Origin: JAAFHZ01 sp964247085
Lineage (GTDB): Bacteria > Cyanobacteriota > Cyanobacteriia > Cyanobacteriales > Chamaesiphonaceae
Direction of reading: 5' to 3'
Assembly: GCA_964247085.1 (NCBI GenBank)
Contig: CAXTSX010000002.1
Span: 1-64,000 of the forward strand
DNA length: 64,000 nucleotides
In this document: piece by piece, positions 25,766-34,076 of the stretch
Layout of the letters: every line of letters begins with the position of its first letter
How positions within the stretch are numbered: the first letter of the stretch is position 1
Program-made: the position numbers and the translations under genes
The notes under the pieces: model-generated
Told to the model about the DNA's origin: nothing
Database searches by the model: none
What the model saw: only the letters and a program-made list of their open reading frames with translations

Positions 25766-27208
25766 ATGACCATGCAACTCCAAAAGCCAATACTGATCGG
25801 TGGTTTGGCGCTGTCGGTAGGATTATTAGGGCTAGATAGCCTGCAGCACGTTTTTGCCAATGCTGGTGATACCCTAATTTTGGGGACGATGGCGGCGGGT
25901 GGTGGTTATTGGTGGTGGTCAAAACAGCGTGGTCAAAAGCCAGCGGTGACTAAATCGGTGGTCATAAATCCGGAAACTCTCCAACATTTAACGGCGCAGG
26001 TCAATCTTATTATCGATCGCCTCACTAGCGAGGGAGCAAAGCCAAAAGCGATCGAACAATTACAGCAGCAGCTCCGTCATGCAAATAGCCAAACCCAGCG
26101 AGAATCCCATCAAATAGCCGTTACGGGTAAAGCCCGCGTCGGGAAAACTACCCTGATCCAAGAATTGCAGTCTCAGACTGCAGGGCAATCGATCGAACTG
26201 CTCGAAACTCCGGCGCTATTTAGCACCGTGGAAAACATCGATGATGTTTTAACTCAACAATTAGCCAACCAAGCCGATTTGGTAATATTTGTCACCACCG
26301 AAGATTTGACAGCCACAGAATATAATTACTTAGTTCAGCTCAGTCAGCAACAGCGCCTATTACTGGTTTTTAATAAACAAGATCAATATTTACCAGCTGA
26401 TCGCCAGGCTATTCAGCAAAAAATCAAGCAGACTGTTGCTAAATTCGTTAGCGCCGACAATGTGCTGACCACCAGTGTTAAACCGCAACCCATTAAAGTA
26501 CGCAAAGTCCAGGCCGATGGGAGCGTGTTGGAATCGATCGAACAGCCTGCCGTAGAGTTGCAAGCTCTGACTCAGAAATTGCAGCAGGTCTTGACCGCCG
26601 AAGGTGCCCAATTGATTTTGGCAACCACCTATCGGCAGATCGATCGAGTCAAAACCCAAGGAAAGTTGCAGCTTAATAGTTTACGTCGCCACCAAGCCCT
26701 GCCCATCATTGAGCAGAATCAGTGGATTGTCGGTGCTACTGCTTTTGCCAATCCCCTACCCGCTCTAGATCTGTTGGCCGCAGCGGCTATCAATACCCAA
26801 ATGATCGTGGATTTAAGCGGCATCTATCAGCAAAAATTCTCCCTAGAGCAGGCTCAGGAAGTGGCTAGTAATCTGGGTGGTTTACTCCTCAAACTAGGGC
26901 TCGTAGAAATATCCACCCAGGCGATCGGCAGCATCCTCAAAACCAACGCCGTCACCTTTGTGGCGGGTGGTCTCCTGCAAGGCATGAGTGCGGCTTACCT
27001 CACCCGCATTGTTGGTCTGACTTTCGTGGAGTACTTCGCTAGCCAGGATGTCATTGTGCCCCAAGAGCAACCGGCTTGGCATCTCGATCGGTTTACAGCC
27101 ATTCTTTCCCAAGTGTTTCAGGCCAACCAGCGCCTGACAGTTCTCCAAGATTTTGTCCAGCAGGGATTACAACGCTTCCACCCAGAAGCGGAAATTGTCT
27201 CACCTTAG
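25766..27208 (+). CDS. Membrane-linked GTPase with DUF697 domain
   Basis: The 480-residue protein begins with two short hydrophobic segments (about 9-25 and 34-50), then a GTPase domain: P-loop GKARVGKTT (from 121), FNKQD for guanine specificity near residue 211. A DUF697-type C-terminal domain (about 320-430) follows with hydrophobic helices. Similar YcjF/YkgA-type proteins sit at cyanobacterial and chloroplast membranes; their role is unresolved. The start ATG 25766 has GGGGGAGAG 5 bp upstream. secA follows on the same strand with a gap of 134 bp. Confidence 0.88.
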   Translation: MTMQLQKPILIGGLALSVGLLGLDSLQHVFANAGDTLILGTMAAGGGYWWWSKQRGQKPAVTKSVVINPETLQHLTAQVNLIIDRLTSEGAKPKAIEQLQQQLRHANSQTQRESHQIAVTGKARVGKTTLIQELQSQTAGQSIELLETPALFSTVENIDDVLTQQLANQADLVIFVTTEDLTATEYNYLVQLSQQQRLLLVFNKQDQYLPADRQAIQQKIKQTVAKFVSADNVLTTSVKPQPIKVRKVQADGSVLESIEQPAVELQALTQKLQQVLTAEGAQLILATTYRQIDRVKTQGKLQLNSLRRHQALPIIEQNQWIVGATAFANPLPALDLLAAAAINTQMIVDLSGIYQQKFSLEQAQEVASNLGGLLLKLGLVEISTQAIGSILKTNAVTFVAGGLLQGMSAAYLTRIVGLTFVEYFASQDVIVPQEQPAWHLDRFTAILSQVFQANQRLTVLQDFVQQGLQRFHPEAEIVSP

Positions 27209-27228
27209 CATCATTAAAAAATGCTAAG
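27204..27228 (+). terminator. Weak hairpin at the end of the GTPase gene
   Basis: CTTAGCAT (27204-27211) pairs with ATGCTAAG (27221-27228) across a 9-nt A-rich loop and overlaps the stop codon. No T-run follows, so termination is uncertain. Confidence 0.35.
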
Positions 27229-27282
27229 ATCCGGTCATGTTCTAGACAATTTCGTCTACGCAATTCCCCTGCCGATTATTTG

Positions 27283-27315
27283 CTGGCCGACTCTGCCCGG
27301 TGAGAAATCGGCCAG
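27283..27315 (+). promoter_or_regulatory. Hairpin in the secA leader
   Basis: CTGGCCGA (27283-27290) pairs perfectly with TCGGCCAG (27308-27315), leaving a 17-nt loop, 27 bp before the secA start. It could affect mRNA stability or translation; no known riboswitch class matches. Confidence 0.4.
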
Positions 27316-27342
27316 TCTCATTTGAACTTTTACCTGCTGACC

Positions 27343-30135
27343 ATGCTGAAAAATCTCCTGGGCGATCCCAACGTTCGTAAACTAAAAAAATTCCAACCGT
27401 TAGTCACTGAGATTACTTTGCGGGAAGAAGAACTGGCGCAGTTAAGCGACGAGGAGTTAAAAGCCAAGACCAAAGATTTCCAGCTGATCCTCGAAAAAGC
27501 CAATAACTATGAGGAAGAACAGGAAATTTTAAACGAGATTCTGCCCGAAGCTTTCGCCGTAGTGCGCGAAGCTGGCAAGCGGGTATTGGGAATGCGCCAT
27601 TTTGATGTGCAAATGCTGGGCGGTATGGTACTCAATTCCGGTCAAATCGCTGAGATGAAAACCGGTGAAGGGAAAACCTTGGTGGCGACGCTGCCATCTT
27701 ATTTGAATGCTCTCAGCGGTAGAGGCGTGCATGTAATTACGGTGAACGATTACCTGGCTAGGCGGGATGCAGAATGGATGGGACAAATTCATCGCTTTTT
27801 AGGCTTGTCAGTGGGATTGATCCAATCGGGCATGGGTCCAGCCGAAAGACAAAAAAATTATCGCTGCGACATTACTTACGCCACCAATAGTGAGTTGGGT
27901 TTTGACTATCTGCGGGACAATATGTCTACCTCCATATCGGAAGTAGTGCAACGGGTTTTTAATTATTGCGTAATTGATGAAGTCGATTCGATCCTAATTG
28001 ATGAAGCCAGAACACCTTTGATCATTTCGGGTCAGGTGGAACGACCTACTGAAAAGTATGTGAAAGCCACTGAAATTGCCAAGAGATTAAAAAAAGATAC
28101 TCATTACGAAGTGGATGAAAAAGCTAAAAATGCGTTGGTAACGGAGGAAGGCTTTGCGGAGGCGGAGAAGCTTTTGGGGGTCGATGATCTCTATAACGAA
28201 GATGACCCTTGGGCGCATTATATTTTCAATGCGATCAAAGCTAAGGAACTTTATACCAACGATGTTAGTTACATTGTGCGCAATGATGAAGTTGTAATTG
28301 TCGATGAATCCTCTGGTCGGATTCTGACTGGTCGCCGTTGGAGTGATGGTTTGCATCAGGCGATCGAAGCCAAAGAAGGCGTCGAAATTCAGAACGAAAC
28401 CCAAACACTGGCGACAATTACCTACCAAAATTTCTTTTTGCTTTACCCCAAACTCAGTGGGATGACCGGCACAGCTAAAACAGAAGAGGTGGAACTAGAA
28501 AAAACCTATAAAATTCAGGTGACCGTGATGCCCACCAACCGGGTGCGGCAGCGGATTGACTATGCTGACGTGGTTTTCAAATCCGAAGTAGGGAAATGGA
28601 AAGCGGTAGCGATGGAGTGCAAAGAGTATCATGAAATCGGTAGGCCCGTATTGGTGGGTACTACCAGTATCGAAAAATCACAAGAAATTGCTCGATATCT
28701 GCAAGAGATGGGGATTCCGTTTAACTTACTCAATGCTAAGCCCGAGAATGTAGAACGGGAATCGGAAATCGTGGCTCAGGCTGGTCGAAAGGGCGCGGTG
28801 ACGATTGCCACCAACATGGCTGGTCGGGGTACAGACATTATTTTAGGCGGTAACTCTGACTACATGGCACGGCTGAAGATTCGGGAATATTTAATGCCCA
28901 GACTGGTGATGCCCGAAGATGACGATCAGTTCTCGCCCCGGCAAGTCCCAGGGGCTGAACCAGTTAATGCTGCCTCTGGTCAAGGTTTTGGAGCGTCTGC
29001 TAAAAAGCAGAAGAACTGGAAGGCGGCGCCGGAGATTTTTCCCACAGATTTATCAGCAACCACCGAAAAGCAGGTGAAAGCCGCAGCAGCTTTTGCCGTA
29101 CAACATTACGGTGAAGCCAGTCTTTCGGAACTAGATGCTGAGGAAGTAATTGCCGTGGCCTGTGAAAAAGCGCCTACCGATAACCCGGCCATTCAAAAAT
29201 TGCGGGACGCTTACCGGGCTATTCGCAAAGAATATGATCCGTTGACCGATCGCGAGCATGAGGAGGTTCTGAGCCAGGGTGGTCTACATGTAGTTGGTAC
29301 CGAACGTCACGAATCCCGGCGGGTGGATAACCAGTTGCGCGGTCGGGCTGGTCGCCAAGGAGACAAAGGTTCTACTCGCTTCTTTCTCAGCCTGGAAGAT
29401 AATTTGATGCGGATTTTTGGGGGCGATCGAGTAGGCAAGATGATGGATATGTTCCAAGTAGAAGAGGACATGCCGATCGAATCTAAAATGCTGACCAATA
29501 GCTTAGAGGGCGCTCAGAAAAAAGTAGAAATCTACTACTACGACATGCGCAAACAGGTCTTTGAATACGACGACGTGATGAATAATCAGCGGCGGGCGAT
29601 CTACGCGGAGCGGCGGCGGGTACTAGAAGGCCAAGATCTCAAAGAGCAAGTGGTGGTCTATGCCGAAAAGACCATGCAAGACATTATTGATGTCAACATT
29701 GATCCGGATCTACCACCGGAAGAGTGGAAACTAGAAGCTCTAGTCAGCAAAGCGCGTGAATTTGTCACTACCTTTTCCGACTTTAGCCACCTGCAGTTAG
29801 AGGACATGACCTATCCAGAGATCAAGTCTTTTATGTATGAGGAGGTGCGCAAGGCCTACGATATTCAAGAGGGAATTATTGATAAGGTGCAACCCGGTCT
29901 GATGCGCCAAGCGGAACGTTTCTTCATTCTGCAGCAAATCGATAATCTTTGGCGGGAACACCTCCAAGCCATGGATTCCTTGCGGGAATCGGTAGGACTA
30001 CGGGGCTATGCCCAGAAAGACCCGCTGATTGAGTATAAGCAAGAAGGCTATGAGATGTTCTTGGAAATGATGACCGATATTCGGCGGAATGTGGTTTATT
30101 CGATGTTCCAATTCTCGCCTAGTGCTGAAGGTTAG
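27343..30135 (+). CDS. secA: Preprotein translocase ATPase SecA
   Basis: SecA drives Sec-dependent export across plasma and thylakoid membranes with SecYEG. The 930-residue protein begins MLKNLLGDPN from ATG 27343; a TTG seven codons earlier is in frame but not family-like. It shows the DEAD motor with MKTGEGKTLVATLP, the VIDEVDSILIDEARTPLI segment, and motif GRAGRQGDKGSTRF. An insertion near 540-600 is rich in Ala, Gln and Lys. The protein ends FQFSPSAEG with no Cys-rich SEC-C tail, as usual in cyanobacteria. The next gene starts 3 bp after the stop. Confidence 0.98.
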   Translation: MLKNLLGDPNVRKLKKFQPLVTEITLREEELAQLSDEELKAKTKDFQLILEKANNYEEEQEILNEILPEAFAVVREAGKRVLGMRHFDVQMLGGMVLNSGQIAEMKTGEGKTLVATLPSYLNALSGRGVHVITVNDYLARRDAEWMGQIHRFLGLSVGLIQSGMGPAERQKNYRCDITYATNSELGFDYLRDNMSTSISEVVQRVFNYCVIDEVDSILIDEARTPLIISGQVERPTEKYVKATEIAKRLKKDTHYEVDEKAKNALVTEEGFAEAEKLLGVDDLYNEDDPWAHYIFNAIKAKELYTNDVSYIVRNDEVVIVDESSGRILTGRRWSDGLHQAIEAKEGVEIQNETQTLATITYQNFFLLYPKLSGMTGTAKTEEVELEKTYKIQVTVMPTNRVRQRIDYADVVFKSEVGKWKAVAMECKEYHEIGRPVLVGTTSIEKSQEIARYLQEMGIPFNLLNAKPENVERESEIVAQAGRKGAVTIATNMAGRGTDIILGGNSDYMARLKIREYLMPRLVMPEDDDQFSPRQVPGAEPVNAASGQGFGASAKKQKNWKAAPEIFPTDLSATTEKQVKAAAAFAVQHYGEASLSELDAEEVIAVACEKAPTDNPAIQKLRDAYRAIRKEYDPLTDREHEEVLSQGGLHVVGTERHESRRVDNQLRGRAGRQGDKGSTRFFLSLEDNLMRIFGGDRVGKMMDMFQVEEDMPIESKMLTNSLEGAQKKVEIYYYDMRKQVFEYDDVMNNQRRAIYAERRRVLEGQDLKEQVVVYAEKTMQDIIDVNIDPDLPPEEWKLEALVSKAREFVTTFSDFSHLQLEDMTYPEIKSFMYEEVRKAYDIQEGIIDKVQPGLMRQAERFFILQQIDNLWREHLQAMDSLRESVGLRGYAQKDPLIEYKQEGYEMFLEMMTDIRRNVVYSMFQFSPSAEG

Positions 30136-30138
30136 GCT

Positions 30139-30513
30139 ATGAAAAAAATTATAACTGCGGCAGCGGCATTATTTTTAAGTGGTGGCCTGGTCATGCCCGC
30201 GTTGGCTGATCAATGTCAATTGGTAGGCAAGTCGCAAGCATTAGCGGCTTTGAATTATCTATCGATCGGACAGACCATTTATAGTTTTTGTGAACCATGT
30301 GGTGATAAGGTGCCCAAGCCTATCCGTATCAACAAAATTGCTGTTACCAGTGGGGATGATGGAAAGTTATGGCGGGTGTTGGTCAATAACGAAAATATTG
30401 ATCTGGCTTACACCTACATTAGGTATGAACCCAAATATCAGGTTAGTTTAGCGGTGATTACTAAATGCCCTACTCAAGGTGTTACACCAGTCCTGAACAT
30501 CAAAACCAAATAA
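30139..30513 (+). CDS. Small secreted cysteine-containing protein, unknown
   Basis: A 124-residue precursor has a clear signal peptide: MKK, a hydrophobic core and an ALA-DQ cleavage site near residue 23-24. The mature part holds four Cys (C26, C51, C54 and one near the end in TKCP), suggesting two disulfides in the periplasm or outside. No enzyme motif is recognised. It begins 3 bp after secA and ends before a strong terminator, so it is transcribed with secA. That it is also a Sec substrate is an interesting but untested coincidence. Confidence 0.8.
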   Translation: MKKIITAAAALFLSGGLVMPALADQCQLVGKSQALAALNYLSIGQTIYSFCEPCGDKVPKPIRINKIAVTSGDDGKLWRVLVNNENIDLAYTYIRYEPKYQVSLAVITKCPTQGVTPVLNIKTK

Positions 30514-30564
30514 CAGTTTGGTTCCAGGAAAATCCACTTACTTGAATTTGAAATCACCAATCTT

Positions 30565-30600
30565 TAAAAGCATGGAAGAGTTAATTCTTCCATGCTTTTA
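30565..30600. terminator. Bidirectional terminator between secA operon and mutT-like gene
   Basis: TAAAAGCATGGAAGA (30565-30579) and TCTTCCATGCTTTTA (30586-30600) form a perfect 15-bp stem with a 6-nt loop. The A/T ends can work on both strands. It overlaps the stop codon of the minus-strand Nudix gene. Confidence 0.8.
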
Positions 30601-30988
30601 GAGTAGCAATGATCTCGGAATTAGCCGCTGGGAATTGGTAATTATCCAACTCACCCACCTTCACCCAACGAATTTCGTCGCAAGAGAGAAGCTGTGGCTC
30701 ACCACCTAAATATTGACAGTGGTGAACTACCAAGGTCACATCAAACTCGCTGTAGGTATGCTTGATGGTGATCAACTCTGCGCCCACGGTCACTTGCAAC
30801 GCCAATTCTTCTTGAATCTCGCGGGCAATACATTCTGGAATGGATTCACCTGGTTCTACTTTACCGCCCGGAAACTCCCAAAAGCCTCCTAACAAGCCAA
30901 TTGGTCGTCTTCGATCGATCAACAGTAGGTCACCATCCCAAATGATGCCCACCCCAACTAGCTTGTGAATAGGTAGCCGATCGGTCAC
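30581..30988 (-). CDS. Nudix hydrolase, MutT-like
   Basis: Probably cleans oxidised nucleotides such as 8-oxo-dGTP or a related dinucleoside, in the cytoplasm. It has 135 residues with the Nudix box GGKVEPGESIPE followed by REIQEEL. Preceding WEFPGGK is typical of MutT. It starts at GTG 30988 directly after the TAG of the upstream gene (no gap), which implies translational coupling. Substrate preference cannot be read from sequence. Confidence 0.92.
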   Translation of the reverse strand: MTDRLPIHKLVGVGIIWDGDLLLIDRRRPIGLLGGFWEFPGGKVEPGESIPECIAREIQEELALQVTVGAELITIKHTYSEFDVTLVVHHCQYLGGEPQLLSCDEIRWVKVGELDNYQFPAANSEIIATLKAWKN

Positions 30989-31336
30989 CTAGATTTCTTC
31001 CTGATTAGTCTGATCAACATCCATAAATTGTTCTAAGGACAGGCGCTGTTCAGCATTGCGCAGAAAGTACCCGTTAATCATCGCGGAAGCTACCAAACGA
31101 CTAAGATTTTCCCGACTGGTGGTGACGACCATATCAAATTGGCCAGAGGGCAAACTACCTAGCATCCCAGTGATATTCCGTTCCATCACCTGTAATATTT
31201 CGGGCGAAACTGGTTGGGACAAATGACGCATGGTTTCTGGACTCATGGACTGAATATAGTTCCACAAATTCTCTTCAGTGGCGACCTGTCCATCACCTTC
31301 AAAGAATTCTGATAGGTGGTTCGTAATGTTGTCCAT
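30989..31336 (-). CDS. DUF760 family protein
   Basis: A 115-residue soluble protein matches the DUF760 pattern of cyanobacteria and plastids: ENLWNYIQSMSPETMRHLSQ, EILQVMERNITGMLGSLP, and a Met/Phe-rich helix with SREN...LVASAMINGYFLRN. The function is not established; plant members are nuclear-encoded plastid proteins. Its stop abuts the GTG of the Nudix gene, so the two form an operon. Confidence 0.88.
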   Translation of the reverse strand: MDNITNHLSEFFEGDGQVATEENLWNYIQSMSPETMRHLSQPVSPEILQVMERNITGMLGSLPSGQFDMVVTTSRENLSRLVASAMINGYFLRNAEQRLSLEQFMDVDQTNQEEI

Positions 31337-31485
31337 AAATTTATTCCCTACTTCTTGATTTCGACGGTTGATTTTATAGAAACGCTAACTTAATACATAG
31401 TCAAAATCTAACAGGAATAATCCGGCTAGTCATTGCGTAGAACCGAAGTTAGTTAAGGGGTAGAACCGAACAAACCAGCTTTGAT

Positions 31486-31689
31486 TTAAGATACTTTATC
31501 TAGATCTAGCCAGTCATAAATCTGATTAAGTTGTTCGATCGTTACCAAACCATACTGCCATAAAACCATTGGCAATGGACCAGGATTCTTTTCGATCTGC
31601 TTCAGAGCCATGTTCATAGAAGCAGTGGAAAGGGATAAATCTTCTGTCAAAAATCGGATTAGTTTGTTTAAGTGTGTGGAAGCCATCAT
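31486..31689 (-). CDS. DUF2949 family small protein
   Basis: A 67-residue protein with HLNKLIRFLTEDLSLST and LPMVLWQYGLVTIEQLNQIYDWL, matching the DUF2949 family of cyanobacteria. ATG 31689 lies 8 bp after a strong AGGAGG; the slightly longer reading begins at a GTG inside that ribosome site. The fold is probably small and helical. The role is unknown. Confidence 0.85.
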   Translation of the reverse strand: MMASTHLNKLIRFLTEDLSLSTASMNMALKQIEKNPGPLPMVLWQYGLVTIEQLNQIYDWLDLDKVS

Positions 31690-32032
31690 TGGCGGCACCT
31701 CCTGTTTAAAAAAATTTATTATTTATGTTGAGATATTAGCTCAGCCGACTACTAACTTTCTTGATCGACTTGCCATAGTGAATCAAGAGTAACCCGCCAA
31801 TTTACGGAATCAGTAGTAATCGTCTGTGGATAGATAATTTAATCTAATATCCAGATCAGATATTTGCACTCCGAAGGAATACTGAATTTATCTGCCGGAG
31901 CCAATAATAATTGGAGTATTTTAAGTGTATTTATGTAATGGAGAGAGATTATATCATTGGGAGTAGGTCTGTCAACAGTAATTAAACAATTTTTTTTATA
32001 TGAACCTGTCGATCGTTCCAAAAGATCGAACC
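31690..32032. other. Intergenic region (343 bp)
   Basis: This contains the upstream region of the DUF2949 gene and the sequence beyond the petA terminator. An open frame of 60 codons on the minus strand has no ribosome site or recognisable features and is not called. Confidence 0.4.
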
Positions 32033-32060
32033 AAAAAAGGGATGCCGCTTTGGCATCCCC
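32033..32060 (-). terminator. Intrinsic terminator of petCA
   Basis: Read on the minus strand, GGGATGCC and GGCATCCC (32039-32046 and 32052-32059 on plus) form an 8-bp stem with a 5-nt loop, followed by a run of six T. It lies 25 bp after the petA stop. Confidence 0.88.
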
Positions 32061-32084
32061 ATAATCTGTTGGGCTAAGAGTAGC

Positions 32085-33041
32085 CTAAAACTCTAATTCT
32101 GCGGCCTGAACTCTTTCTACTTGCTTCTTCTTCAGGACCAAAAGAATTTGCGAAAGCATAATCATGGTCACAAAAGCCACTAAACCATAAATCCGGTTAG
32201 GGTTTTGCAATACAATCTCAGCATCTCTTTGACCAAAGCCACCAACATTAGGGTTATTGGTTAAAGCTTGACCAACCGTAACCGCATCACCAGCGGCTAC
32301 CAAAATGGTAGGACCAGCTGGAATCTTCTCAACAACTGCTGTACCGCTAGCTGGTTGAATTGTGATGGTAGAGGCACCGGCCTCACCCGCAGTGATTTCA
32401 GTAATGTTGCCAGCCACGGAGGCAGCATAAGCTGAGTTATTACTTTTCTCACCAGTCGGATAAACTTGACCACGACCCCGGTTGCCACCCACATGAATGG
32501 GGTATTTACCAAAGTAAATGCCTTTGTCAGTGTTGGGATTGGGAGACAATACTGGGAAGATAATTTCTTCGTACTGATCACCAGGTAATGGACCAATGAT
32601 CACGGTGTTATCTTTGCCTTCGCCGTAGGGCTGATAAGACAGACCTTGGATTTTCTCCTTCATCTCTGGCGGAATCCGGTCATCAGGAGCAATCTTAAAG
32701 CCTTCTGGCAACATGAGCACTGCACCAACATTCAAGGGGCCTTTGCTGCCATCAGCGGTCACCTGTTGAATACTCTTGTCGTAGGGGATTTTTACTACGG
32801 CTTCAAATACGGTGTCTGGTAGTACTGACTGGGGTACTTCTATTTGCGTGGGCTTGGCTGCCAAATGACAGTTGGCACAGACAATGCGACCAGTTGGTTC
32901 GCGGGGGCTTTCTGGGTAGGTTTGCTGTGCCCAGAAGGGATATGCTTGCGCTGGCTGTGGTGCAAACACCAAAATGCCGATACTGGCTAAGAACACCAGT
33001 GCGGCTCTAGCAATTAGCCGGGAAAAAGGAACTAGATTCAT
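32085..33041 (-). CDS. petA: Apocytochrome f
   Basis: This is the c-type cytochrome subunit of the cytochrome b6f complex, on the lumenal side of the thylakoid. From ATG 33041 the protein has 318 residues. It has a signal peptide ending AQA before mature Tyr34, whose amino group ligates the heme; the heme site CANCH (55-59); and a C-terminal membrane anchor ending in ELEF. The frame extends upstream to 33161 but that part overlaps petC. It follows petC by 49 bp in the usual petC-petA operon. Confidence 0.97.
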   Translation of the reverse strand: MNLVPFSRLIARAALVFLASIGILVFAPQPAQAYPFWAQQTYPESPREPTGRIVCANCHLAAKPTQIEVPQSVLPDTVFEAVVKIPYDKSIQQVTADGSKGPLNVGAVLMLPEGFKIAPDDRIPPEMKEKIQGLSYQPYGEGKDNTVIIGPLPGDQYEEIIFPVLSPNPNTDKGIYFGKYPIHVGGNRGRGQVYPTGEKSNNSAYAASVAGNITEITAGEAGASTITIQPASGTAVVEKIPAGPTILVAAGDAVTVGQALTNNPNVGGFGQRDAEIVLQNPNRIYGLVAFVTMIMLSQILLVLKKKQVERVQAAELEF

Positions 33042-33090
33042 TATTTTAAACAGTGGGAGATTCGAGAAAACAGGTTGTAATGACGGCGAG

Positions 33091-33630
33091 TTAAGCCCAC
33101 CAAGCTGGTTCACCAGAACGAAAATCAGTTTCAGTCCAGGGCGTAAAAGAAACTTTGTCATCTACCACAGCGGCGTGAGCCAACGGCAAAGATTTTGGTG
33201 CTGGTCCGCGCACCATTTTACCAGCAGCGTCATATTGAGAACCATGACAGGGACACATGAATTTGTTTTCAGCACCGTTCCAAGGTACGACACAGCCTAG
33301 GTGAGTACAGATTGCATTAATGCCATAGTCCAAAACGGTGCCATCGCCGACTACCAGGTAGGTGGGGTCACCTTTAAGACCTTGGGTTAAAGCGCGATCG
33401 CCTTTTTGTTTGCCAGCAATAAATTGACTGACCAAGATATCTTTGCCGTTAGCGTCTCTGGCCGTAGCACCGCCACCAGAGGCACCGCTAGAGGGAGGGA
33501 TAAAATAGCTAACAAAGGGATAGGCACCGCCTAACACTGTACCAGTCACAGTTCCCCAGGTTAATAGATTCATAAATTGGCGGCGACCAAGATCTGGTGC
33601 GTCGTTGGAGCCAGCAGAAAGTTGAGCCAT
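33091..33630 (-). CDS. petC: Rieske iron-sulfur protein of cytochrome b6f
   Basis: The protein carries the [2Fe-2S] cluster that takes electrons from plastoquinol and passes them to cytochrome f. It has 179 residues, an N-terminal twin-Arg-like segment (GRRQFMNLLTWG) with a membrane anchor, and the Rieske ligands CTHLGC (C108, H110, C113) and CPCHGS (C126, C128, H129). It is transcribed before petA and divergently from a DUF3067 gene. Confidence 0.98.
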   Translation of the reverse strand: MAQLSAGSNDAPDLGRRQFMNLLTWGTVTGTVLGGAYPFVSYFIPPSSGASGGGATARDANGKDILVSQFIAGKQKGDRALTQGLKGDPTYLVVGDGTVLDYGINAICTHLGCVVPWNGAENKFMCPCHGSQYDAAGKMVRGPAPKSLPLAHAAVVDDKVSFTPWTETDFRSGEPAWWA

Positions 33631-33754
33631 AACTTAGATTTTGGTTGAATGTATATTATGTATAAAGCTAATAGCTAGGATATCGAACTATTATGCCATT
33701 TTTTTGCAGCGGCGAAAATCGCATTTTGCCCGAATTATATATGGATGAAAGCCT

Positions 33755-34063
33755 GTGACTGGAGCCGACCTACGACAACTGATTATCGGTAAATGGTGTT
33801 ATTCCTATGATGTCCAGCTGCGCAAGCTACCTAGTAGAGTCTATATGCAGGTAATGTGGCGCTATTTAGAGCAGGTTTCTTTCCCGCTTTCCGAAGAAGA
33901 ATATCTGGCGCATTTGGATGCGATCGCCTCTCATTTAAATGCGATGGGCGGTACACAACAGGTGATTGATTTTATTGAAATGACCAAAGAAAAGCCCAGA
34001 CTGGGCAAGGCAATTAGTATTCCCTTGGATCTGGGCGATCGGACTTCGGAGTGGATTCTCTAG
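33755..34063 (+). CDS. DUF3067 family protein
   Basis: A 102-residue soluble protein with LRQLIIGKWCYSYDVQL and VMWRYLEQVSFPLSE.EY, characteristic of DUF3067 in cyanobacteria and plastids. The start is GTG 33755; no in-frame ATG precedes it. It is divergent from petC with a 124-bp shared upstream region, a neighbourhood that could reflect a link to photosynthetic electron transport. No function is known to me. Confidence 0.82.
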   Translation: MTGADLRQLIIGKWCYSYDVQLRKLPSRVYMQVMWRYLEQVSFPLSEEEYLAHLDAIASHLNAMGGTQQVIDFIEMTKEKPRLGKAISIPLDLGDRTSEWIL

Positions 34064-34076
34064 ATTGTGGAATCTG

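Noticed and set aside
31839..32021. 60-codon minus-strand frame between DUF2949 and petA
   Set aside because: It has no ribosome site, no motif and lies just past the petA terminator.
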